Part shown: one piece after another, positions 6,102-11,258 of the stretch
How the letters are laid out: each line of letters starts with the position of its first letter
Numbering within the stretch: position 1 is the stretch's first letter
From: a bacterium (Candidatus Howlettbacteria) CG_4_10_14_0_8_um_filter_40_9
Lineage (GTDB): Bacteria > Patescibacteriota > CPR2 > UBA1875 > GCA-2785325
Length of the DNA: 11,258 nucleotides
Assembly: GCA_002785325.1 (NCBI GenBank)
Contig: PFMH01000015.1
Coordinates: forward strand, 1 to 11,258
Direction: 5' to 3'
Made by a program: the position numbers and the translations under genes
Notes under the pieces: model-generated
The model's input: only the letters and a program-made list of their open reading frames with translations
What the model was told of the DNA's origin: nothing
Databases searched by the model: none

Positions 6102-6108
6102 AAGGAGG
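6102..6108 (+). promoter_or_regulatory. Strong Shine-Dalgarno of the ABC ATPase
   Basis: AAGGAGG ends four bases before the ATG at 6113. It fixes this start and contrasts with the leaderless genes nearby. Confidence 0.8.
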
Positions 6109-6112
6109 GAGA

Positions 6113-7033
6113 ATGGCAAAAATACCGGTCATAAAAACCGTTAATCTTACAAGAACTTACATGCTCGGCAAGATCGAGGTTGATGCACTCACAAATATCA
6201 ATCTCGAGATCTACTCCGGGGAATTTATTTTATTTTTCGGGCCCTCTGGTTGCGGAAAGTCTACGCTCATGAGCCTTATCGCCGGACTTCAGAAACCATC
6301 CAGCGGAAAAGTTCTTGTCCGAGGAGAAGATCTGGCTACCCTCGACGCCGACGGCCTAGCAAAGTACAGGAGAAGCAAGATAGGCATGGTCTTTCAGAAT
6401 TTCAACCTGATAACTAGTATGAACGTTATAGAAAATATTGCTCTTCCTCTCTCTTTCGCGCAGATATCCAAAAAACAAAGGGTACAGAGAGCGGAGAACC
6501 TTTTGGAGGTTGTTGGTCTAAAAGAGTACAAACATCATACTCCATCAGAACTTTCCGGAGGACAACAACAGAGGATAGCTATCGCTAGAAGCCTTGTTAC
6601 AAACCCTTGGATTATGCTCGCAGACGAACCGACAGGAAATCTTGACTCCAAGTCTTCCAACGAAGTGATGCGCCTCCTAATATCCCTAAACAGGAAATCA
6701 AAAAGAACGGTTATCTTGATCACTCACAACCCGGACTATGTAGAATATGCTGATCGGGTTTTCTACATGAGAGACGGGAAAATATTAAAGATAAAAGTAA
6801 ATCCAAAAACCAAGTCAAAAAAATCGATGGAAGATGAAGATATTAAAACATTGGAGAAGGTACCCGAAAAGGCTATTGAAAAGTATGAAGATATAGACGA
6901 AGGGAATGTAGAGACAACAACAGATGAAAAAGATATTGCTACTGAGACAGATAAAGAAGATATTGCCGAGACTGAAAAAAGCGAAGATACAAAAACAGAT
7001 AATCCAAAAAAAGATAAGGAGGCGGTCAAATGA
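6113..7033 (+). CDS. ABC transporter ATP-binding protein, MacB/LolD/FtsE class, with acidic tail
   Basis: This is the ATPase subunit that should power the permease encoded next. Seen here: Walker A GPSGCGKST (43-51, K49), Q-loop GMVFQNFNLI, signature LSGGQQQR (147-154), Walker B IMLADEP (D171, E172) followed by TGNLD, and H205 in ILITHNP. All are intact, and GNLDSKSS is typical of the MacB/LolD/FtsE group. That core normally ends near residue 225. Here about 80 more residues follow, very rich in Glu, Asp, Lys and Thr, with an imperfect 9-residue tandem repeat (DEKDIATET 271-279, DKEDIAETE 280-288). The tail is probably disordered and cytoplasmic. The stop overlaps the permease start by four bases (ATGA), indicating translational coupling. 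The substrate is unknown; a peptide or envelope-related export role is inferred from the class. Confidence 0.93.
   Translation: MAKIPVIKTVNLTRTYMLGKIEVDALTNINLEIYSGEFILFFGPSGCGKSTLMSLIAGLQKPSSGKVLVRGEDLATLDADGLAKYRRSKIGMVFQNFNLITSMNVIENIALPLSFAQISKKQRVQRAENLLEVVGLKEYKHHTPSELSGGQQQRIAIARSLVTNPWIMLADEPTGNLDSKSSNEVMRLLISLNRKSKRTVILITHNPDYVEYADRVFYMRDGKILKIKVNPKTKSKKSMEDEDIKTLEKVPEKAIEKYEDIDEGNVETTTDEKDIATETDKEDIAETEKSEDTKTDNPKKDKEAVK
7016..7022 (+). promoter_or_regulatory. Shine-Dalgarno of the permease
   Basis: AAGGAGG lies inside the end of the ATPase gene, seven bases before the ATG at 7030. It supports the overlapping start. Confidence 0.75.
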
Positions 7034-8223
7034 AATACATAGACGTCCTCAGAATGTCTTTCGGGAATCTCCGAAGAAATAAGCTTAGAACTTTTCTTAC
7101 CGTTACGGGCGTGGTTGTCGGTATCGGCGCTATCGTCTTTCTTGTTTCTTTGGGATTCGGTCTGCAGGAACTAGCAGTCAGTAAAGTGGCCAATCTGGAA
7201 GCCCTGACTCTTATAACAGTAAACTCCGGCAGCGGTGCCGACACTGCCTTGAACGAAACAGCGGTTAAAAAATTTGAAGTTATAAATAATGTAAATTTGG
7301 TAAGCCCTATCCTAAGTACGCCCGCCCAAATAAAAAATGGTGAGAAAAGCGCCGACACTGTGGTTTATGGCATAAATCCGGCCTTTATAGGACTTGAAGA
7401 CGTAAAACCAAAATGGGGCGAAAATATCAGCGAAAAAGATGAGAAAGGCGTTATCTTATCCCAAGCGGTTGTAAAGGGAATGGAGATTGACGACCCAACC
7501 CAAATTATCAGGAAAGAGCTCAACTTCAATCTTATCCAACTAGACGACTCAGGAAATATAAAAAATGCCGAAGGCACAAACGTTAGTTTAAAAGTTACAG
7601 GAGTTACGAGTGAAGACAAAACAAAATACTCATATGCAAATATAAACATCTTAAAAGGAATGGATGGGAAAAAATATAACTCGGTAAAGGTACAAGTTAA
7701 AAAAAGGAACGATCTGGCTGATGTCAGAAAAGCTATCGAGAGCATGGGGTATCCGACCACCTCTATAAAAGATACGGTCGACCAGATAGACAAAGCCTTT
7801 GTTGTCATAAAGTCTGTTTTGGGAGGATTTGGATTTGTCGCCCTCTTCGTCGCCGCTATCGGGATATTTAATACCATGACCATCTCTCTTCTAGAAAGAA
7901 CTCATGAGATCGGGATCATGAAGGCGATAGGGGCTAGAAACAAGGATGTTTCCCGTATCTTTACCGCTGAGGCTTCCATCATCGGGCTCATGGGAGGATT
8001 TTCCGGAGTTTTTGCCGGATGGTTGGGTGGCGCTGTGATAAACAGCTTAGCGAACTATATGGCAACACAGGTAGGCGGAGAACAAAACCATTTTTTCTCC
8101 ACTCCGCTTTGGTTCGGCGCGGGAGTTGTTACTTTTGCTTTTCTAGTAAGCACCATTTCCGGTATCTATCCTGCCAAGAGGGCGGCGCGCCTCGATCCTT
8201 TGGAAGCTTTGAGATATGAATAA
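7030..8223 (+). CDS. MacB/FtsX-family ABC transporter permease
   Basis: Membrane subunit of a type VII (MacB-like, mechanotransmission) ABC system. Seen here: an N-terminal cytoplasmic helix with FGNLRRNKLRTFLT; TM1 at about 21-42; a large extracytoplasmic MacB_PCD domain at about 43-258; TM2 at about 262-285; the conserved cytoplasmic motif SLLERTHEIGIMKAIGA (about 286-302); TM3 at about 314-337; TM4 at about 361-382; and the family C terminus PAKRAARLDPLEALRYE. At 397 residues it has the normal MacB-permease length without a fused ATPase, which is the separate gene just upstream. No MacA-like (HlyD) adaptor is present; the next gene is a membrane-anchored SH3 protein. The substrate cannot be told from sequence. 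Lipoprotein release is unlikely if the cell has no outer membrane. Confidence 0.93.
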   Translation: MKYIDVLRMSFGNLRRNKLRTFLTVTGVVVGIGAIVFLVSLGFGLQELAVSKVANLEALTLITVNSGSGADTALNETAVKKFEVINNVNLVSPILSTPAQIKNGEKSADTVVYGINPAFIGLEDVKPKWGENISEKDEKGVILSQAVVKGMEIDDPTQIIRKELNFNLIQLDDSGNIKNAEGTNVSLKVTGVTSEDKTKYSYANINILKGMDGKKYNSVKVQVKKRNDLADVRKAIESMGYPTTSIKDTVDQIDKAFVVIKSVLGGFGFVALFVAAIGIFNTMTISLLERTHEIGIMKAIGARNKDVSRIFTAEASIIGLMGGFSGVFAGWLGGAVINSLANYMATQVGGEQNHFFSTPLWFGAGVVTFAFLVSTISGIYPAKRAARLDPLEALRYE

Positions 8224-8281
8224 GTTGCTAAGTCGGAAAGTTTTTAAGTTACTAAGTTTAATCTAAAGTTAAAAAGTTTCA
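8222..8281 (+). repeat. Octamer array, AAGTYNNN type
   Basis: Five units in exact 8-base register from 8222: AAGTTGCT, AAGTCGGA, AAGTTTTT, AAGTTACT, AAGTTTAA. After a 4-base shift two more follow, AAGTTAAA (8266) and AAGTTTCA (8274). It starts inside the permease stop codon and fills more than half of the spacer. Confidence 0.7.
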
Positions 8282-8312
8282 CCCCAAGGCTAATCCGGCG
8301 GGCGGAAAAAAT

Positions 8313-8318
8313 GGAGGA
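8313..8318 (+). promoter_or_regulatory. Shine-Dalgarno of the SH3 protein gene
   Basis: GGAGGA lies six bases before the ATG at 8325. The ATG at 8311 opens only a three-codon frame, so 8325 is preferred. Confidence 0.75.
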
Positions 8319-8324
8319 ATAAAG

Positions 8325-9266
8325 ATGGATAAAGAAAAAGAAGAAAATGAGGAAGAAGAAGTAAGTTCGATTAGAGAAGACGATAAAGAAGAAACCGAGA
8401 CACCGGAGGAAAAGGAAGAAGTGATCGAAGCTAAAGAGGTAGCAAAACCGCGAAAAAAAGGGAAATCAAGGCTTATACTTTTCATCATCTTGCTAGTCCT
8501 TGCTGTTCTGCTTTCTGGAGGCGGTATTTACCTTTGGCAAAAAAATAAAAATAAGGCTAAACAAACTACCGAAATGACAGCGCCTCCGAAAGAAGAAACC
8601 GAGAAAACAGAGGAATCGAAAGAGGAATCAAACGTAGTCTATGTAAGCTCTCAAATAGGCTTAAATATGCGAAAAACCGCCAGTTTAACAGCTGAGATCA
8701 TTACAGTCTTAAAGTACGGTACAAAACTCACAATCGAAAAAGAGGAAGGATCTTTCTACCTAGGCAAAGACGGAAGCGGCAATGAGGGATATTTTGCCAA
8801 GGAGTTTACTTCAAAAACCGACCCCTTGTCAGAGTGGATAACATACAACGGCAAGAACTATGCAGTAAAATATCCGAAAGATTGGCTGAAAAAAACTTGC
8901 GAAGATAGCGCTTCCACTGGATTTGGACCAGACGAAGTCAGTCTTCAGCTCTGCAACAGCGAAAAATTTGCGCTTATAACCATGACAACTATGGAGGGAA
9001 CAAAGGCGGAATATATAGCCGATACAAAATCCGGTCTTGATACATTCACAGAATCAAACATCACAGTATCCGGAACCGCCGCCATGAGACTGGAAGGGAA
9101 AACAAAAGGAGGTGAGGTGGGACCCCAAGCAGGTTCAACTTCTATCTCAGTAGTGCTTGAGTCCGGCTCTGATATCGTTGTCTTAAGCTATATACAAAGT
9201 CCTTCCGGAACCGACTACTCCGATATTTTCGATCTAATAGTTGAGAACTTCTCACTAGCGGGATAA
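8325..9266 (+). CDS. Membrane-anchored bacterial SH3-domain protein
   Basis: Residues 1-48 are a highly acidic, Glu-rich cytoplasmic segment ending in a Lys/Arg patch (PRKKGKSR). One TM helix (about 50-71) follows, so the rest is extracytoplasmic. A Lys/Glu/Thr-rich linker (72-100) leads to a bacterial SH3 (SH3_3-like) domain at about 103-160, with VVYVSSQIGLNMRKTAS and the strand TVLKYGTKLTIEKEEG. The C-terminal part (about 165-313; WITYNGKNYAVKYPKDW at its start) looks like a PsbP/Mog1-type alpha-beta domain with C192 and C210, which could form a disulfide. Bacterial SH3 domains often bind cell-wall peptides. It follows the permease after about 100 bases in the same direction and could be the third part of that system. 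The exact function is unknown. Confidence 0.82.
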   Translation: MDKEKEENEEEEVSSIREDDKEETETPEEKEEVIEAKEVAKPRKKGKSRLILFIILLVLAVLLSGGGIYLWQKNKNKAKQTTEMTAPPKEETEKTEESKEESNVVYVSSQIGLNMRKTASLTAEIITVLKYGTKLTIEKEEGSFYLGKDGSGNEGYFAKEFTSKTDPLSEWITYNGKNYAVKYPKDWLKKTCEDSASTGFGPDEVSLQLCNSEKFALITMTTMEGTKAEYIADTKSGLDTFTESNITVSGTAAMRLEGKTKGGEVGPQAGSTSISVVLESGSDIVVLSYIQSPSGTDYSDIFDLIVENFSLAG

Positions 9267-9273
9267 TAAAAAA

Positions 9274-9301
9274 AATTTCTAATTTCTAATTTCTAATTTC
9301 T
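9274..9301 (+). repeat. Heptamer array, AATTTCT, four perfect units
   Basis: Four identical AATTTCT units in tandem, starting eight bases after the SH3 gene stop codon. It is the same family as 2169-2196 but in opposite orientation. Confidence 0.85.
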
Positions 9302-9328
9302 AAAAAGATCTTATCAATATTTTTCTGG

Positions 9329-9334
9329 TAAAAT
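9329..9334 (+). promoter_or_regulatory. Extended -10 promoter of the HD gene, leaderless geometry
   Basis: TAAAAT preceded by TGG (9326-9328) makes an extended -10. Six bases separate it from the ATG at 9341, the same geometry as for murT. No clear -35 and no Shine-Dalgarno are present. Confidence 0.55.
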
Positions 9335-9340
9335 ATCATC

Positions 9341-9898
9341 ATGAGTATCGTAGAAACAATCAGAATCTTTGTTGAGAATGAATCTAAAAAACCGACGAGC
9401 AAGTACGGTTACGAACCGTATGAATTCCATTTTGTCCCCATGGTCAGATATGCAGAAGAATTAGCCGAAGAGCTCGGAGCAGATAAAGAGATTGTAGCAT
9501 TATCAGGATGGTTGCACGACATTGGTTCGCTGGTTGACGATAGAGATAATCACCATATCACAGGCGCAGAGATCGCAGAGGAAAAATTGCGCGAGCTAAA
9601 CTATCCCGAAGATAGGATAGAACGGGTTAAAAAATGTATTTTAAACCACCGCGGTTCGATAGATAATAATCGTGATAGCTTAGAAGAGAAAATCATTGCT
9701 GAAGCTGATATCATAAGTAATTTTGACGACATAACGGGGTTATTTCAAGCCGCCTTAGTTTATGAAGGACTAAATCGAGGAGAAGCAAAAGAGGCCGTTA
9801 GAAAGAAGCTAGAAAACAAGTACAAACAATTGAATTTTGATAAGTCCAGAGAAATAATAAAACCAAAATACGAAGCGGCTATGCTGCTGTTTTCATAA
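9341..9898 (+). CDS. HD-domain phosphohydrolase-like protein
   Basis: Small HD-superfamily metal-dependent hydrolase of 185 residues. The expected ligands are visible: H30 in FHFVPMV, the H59-D60 pair in GWLHDIGSL, H71/H72 in DNHHITGAEIA, H103 in ILNHRGS, and D123 in AEADIISNFDD. The spacing fits a stand-alone HD domain of the kind that hydrolyses nucleotides or other phosphate esters; the substrate cannot be assigned. H-x-x-GAEIAEEKL is common in the uncharacterised HDIG-like group. The start is fixed by the leaderless promoter; there is no Shine-Dalgarno. The HAD-like gene follows after a 74-base gap with its own -10, so the two are adjacent but probably separately transcribed. Confidence 0.85.
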   Translation: MSIVETIRIFVENESKKPTSKYGYEPYEFHFVPMVRYAEELAEELGADKEIVALSGWLHDIGSLVDDRDNHHITGAEIAEEKLRELNYPEDRIERVKKCILNHRGSIDNNRDSLEEKIIAEADIISNFDDITGLFQAALVYEGLNRGEAKEAVRKKLENKYKQLNFDKSREIIKPKYEAAMLLFS

Positions 9899-9960
9899 CT
9901 ATATATTTTTTCCATGCTCAAAAATAAATGGTACTCAAAAATCACAATCTATATCCATGA

Positions 9961-9966
9961 TATAAT
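9961..9966 (+). promoter_or_regulatory. -10 box of the HAD gene, leaderless geometry
   Basis: A perfect TATAAT followed by six bases and then ATA at 9973, the exact spacing seen before murT and the HD gene. No good -35 was found. This placement is the main reason to put the HAD start at 9973. Confidence 0.5.
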
Positions 9967-9972
9967 CTTCTT

Positions 9973-10533
9973 ATAAAAGGATTTGACGCAATTATCTTTG
10001 ACTTTGTCGGCATGTTGATCAAGAAAAGAGATAATTATATACCAAATAAATTGATAGATACGGCAGATACAATCATTGGTAGCGTCACTGATGACATTTT
10101 GTTCGCGAAAAGAATAAAAGAAAATTTTAATTTAAATGATGACGAGTTCAATATTCTAATAAAAAATATTGTGAATAAATACGAAGATTATAAACCTTTA
10201 TGGAATGCTTTAGAAAAACTTAAGGAGGAATATAAACTCGTGATTATTAATAACGGAACTGCTCTTACATTACCTTTGTTTAAGAAGAATTTCCCGATAA
10301 ATAATATCTTTGAGCTTTTCGTTTCCTCTGCGATTGAAGGGATGAGGAAACCAGATAAAAAGATATATCTACTAACAACATCAAAACTTGGAATAAAACC
10401 TGAAAGATGTCTATTTATGGACGATAATAAAGAAAATATCGAAACAGCAAAAAAACTGGGGATGAAAACTATTTATTGGGAAAATCACAATAGGGGGTTT
10501 GCTGAATTTAAGAAACTTCTAAATATAAAATAA
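9973..10533 (+). CDS. HAD-superfamily hydrolase-like protein with altered start and DxV motif
   Basis: HAD-like protein of the small alpha-helical cap type (subfamily I). Starting at ATA 9973 the protein begins IKGFDAIIFDFVGML, which is HAD motif I: D10 is the nucleophile, but the usual second Asp (+2) is V12. Motif II is near VIINNGTALTL, the motif III Lys is in GMRKPDKKIY, and motif IV is CLFMDDNKENIETAKKLGM. A helical cap fits at about 18-90. The only canonical start, ATG 10012, would remove motif I, and no ATG, GTG or TTG lies in frame between the stop at 9958 and 10012. Either initiation uses ATA, or an ATG was lost. Loss of the second Asp argues against normal phosphatase activity, although dehalogenases also lack it. 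The gene is otherwise open and intact to its stop, so it may be an early pseudogene or a changed function. Confidence 0.7.
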   Translation: MKGFDAIIFDFVGMLIKKRDNYIPNKLIDTADTIIGSVTDDILFAKRIKENFNLNDDEFNILIKNIVNKYEDYKPLWNALEKLKEEYKLVIINNGTALTLPLFKKNFPINNIFELFVSSAIEGMRKPDKKIYLLTTSKLGIKPERCLFMDDNKENIETAKKLGMKTIYWENHNRGFAEFKKLLNIK

Positions 10534-10538
10534 ATTTT

Positions 10539-10559
10539 GAGAGCTAGTTATCCGCTCTC
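10539..10559. terminator. Possible bidirectional terminator between convergent genes
   Basis: GAGAGC (10539-10544) pairs with GCTCTC (10554-10559) around a 9-base loop, between the stop codons of the HAD gene (plus) and the lipid kinase (minus). The flanks are A/T-rich (AAATTTT on the left, AATTTTCT on the right), but the U-tracts are weak. Confidence 0.45.
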
Positions 10560-11258
10560 TAGAATTTTCTGTCTTTTGATACAATGACCTTCAGTTTTTT
10601 GTCGGCCAATGAGATCGTCACCGGCGTTTCGCATATGACTTGACCGTCGGCAGTCAGAGGAAGCGGTTTTTTTGTCTCTATCTTTACTTTTTTTGTTCTA
10701 AAAACTGAGATCCTAGAAAGATCATCTATCTCATTACCCGGTTTAGAGCTCGAATATCTCACAATCTTTGAAAAAGGAAGTTTGCTAAGAAGGATTACGT
10801 CCAAAAGATTATCTTGAGGCTTTGACTTATGAGGTATAATATTAAAAAATTTTCCGTTCGATATCGTTACATTGAAACACTCCGCTTCTACGGAAAAGCC
10901 TTCATCAAAGGTCAATTTCACTGGTATCATCTTGAAATTCATCGCTTGTTTCATCATATTCAGTCCGAATTTCAATTTTGAAAGAGGACCTGATTTGGGA
11001 CTCATATTTTCTAAAAGAAATGTGTTGAACCCCAAGCTGGCATTTGTAACAAAAAGTTTATCTTCTACCAAACCCAAATCTAAAATCTCCGTTTTGCGAG
11101 CGGCGAGTATATTGCATGCCGCTTGCCAATCCGGTATGCCTAATGTTTGAGCTAACTCATTTGTTGCTCCCAAAGGTATGATTCCTAAAGCAACATTGGA
11201 TCTATCTATACCGTTTATTGCCTCATGGATAGTCCCATCGCCGCCTACGGCCACAATG
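10559..11258 (-). CDS. Diacylglycerol/lipid kinase (DagK/YegS/BmrU family), 5' partial
   Basis: Minus-strand gene whose start lies beyond the right edge. The frame is open through the edge, and the GTG at 11254 is an internal Val of the conserved motif VAVGGDGTIHEAING, so it is not the start. This GGDGT loop binds ATP in the DAGK catalytic domain. LGIIPLGATNELAQTLGIP follows and matches the family's PLGT-N-FA-LGIP segment. LDLGLVEDKLFVTNASLGFN begins the C-terminal lid domain, which ends in a beta-rich tail (TADGQVICETPVTISL). The family phosphorylates diacylglycerol or related lipids at the membrane; the substrate here is unknown. Two C-terminal motifs differ from the usual pattern: DN replaces DG in PQDNLLDV, and DGQ replaces DGE (10640-10648). 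The visible 232 or so residues represent roughly three quarters of a typical protein of about 300. Confidence 0.88.
   Translation of the reverse strand, partial: IVAVGGDGTIHEAINGIDRSNVALGIIPLGATNELAQTLGIPDWQAACNILAARKTEILDLGLVEDKLFVTNASLGFNTFLLENMSPKSGPLSKLKFGLNMMKQAMNFKMIPVKLTFDEGFSVEAECFNVTISNGKFFNIIPHKSKPQDNLLDVILLSKLPFSKIVRYSSSKPGNEIDDLSRISVFRTKKVKIETKKPLPLTADGQVICETPVTISLADKKLKVIVSKDRKF

Noticed and set aside
6021..6137. Small open frame starting ATGGCTGGTGAA and running into the ABC ATPase gene
   Set aside because: No ribosome binding site; it overlaps the arm of the three-way junction, the hairpin, the promoter and the real Shine-Dalgarno; the peptide is not recognisable.
10872..11150. 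92-codon plus-strand frame opposite the lipid kinase
   Set aside because: It is the antisense shadow of a well-supported minus-strand gene and shows no domain.

Overview
The window looks like chromosomal DNA of a small-genome bacterium, most likely a Patescibacteria/CPR lineage. This is inferred from three things: AT-rich Gram-positive-type cell-wall genes (MurT/GatD) beside reduced, short operons; low-complexity E/K-rich protein tails; and spacers filled with short-period repeats and GC-rich palindromes. No rRNA or other taxonomic marker is present, so the assignment is tentative.

Layout. 1-673: the 3' end of a DDE transposase, running directly into the promoter of the next gene. 681-3850: murT, gatD and pgeF, a cell-wall group. 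MurT and GatD together amidate the D-Glu of lipid II, and PgeF is linked to peptidoglycan fidelity. 3851-4081: a spacer with a possible promoter, heptamer arrays and a perfect 17-bp inverted repeat. 4082-5608: comM, a MoxR/Mg-chelatase-like AAA+ helicase of natural transformation. 5609-6112: about 500 bases without a credible gene, full of palindromic repeats and RNA-like folds, ending in a promoter and a strong Shine-Dalgarno. 6113-9266: an ABC ATPase and a MacB/FtsX-type permease (4-base overlap), then a membrane-anchored SH3 protein, probably one exporter or envelope-remodelling unit. 9341-10533: an HD phosphohydrolase-like gene and a HAD-like gene, each with its own promoter. 10559-11258, minus strand: the 3' part of a diacylglycerol/lipid kinase, convergent with the HAD gene.

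Two modes of translation start are visible. gatD, the ABC ATPase, the permease and the SH3 gene have clear Shine-Dalgarno sequences. murT, the HD gene and the HAD gene have none; each has a -10 hexamer followed by exactly six bases and then the start codon, so transcription should begin on the first base of the start codon (leaderless mRNA). For the HAD gene that codon is ATA, and its DxD motif reads DxV, so it may be an unusual gene or an early pseudogene.

No defence system, CRISPR array, tRNA or rRNA was seen. The most novel material is non-coding: period-7 and period-8 arrays in most spacers, a palindromic repeat pair with a compensatory base change, and a three-way-junction fold followed by a hairpin in front of the ABC operon.
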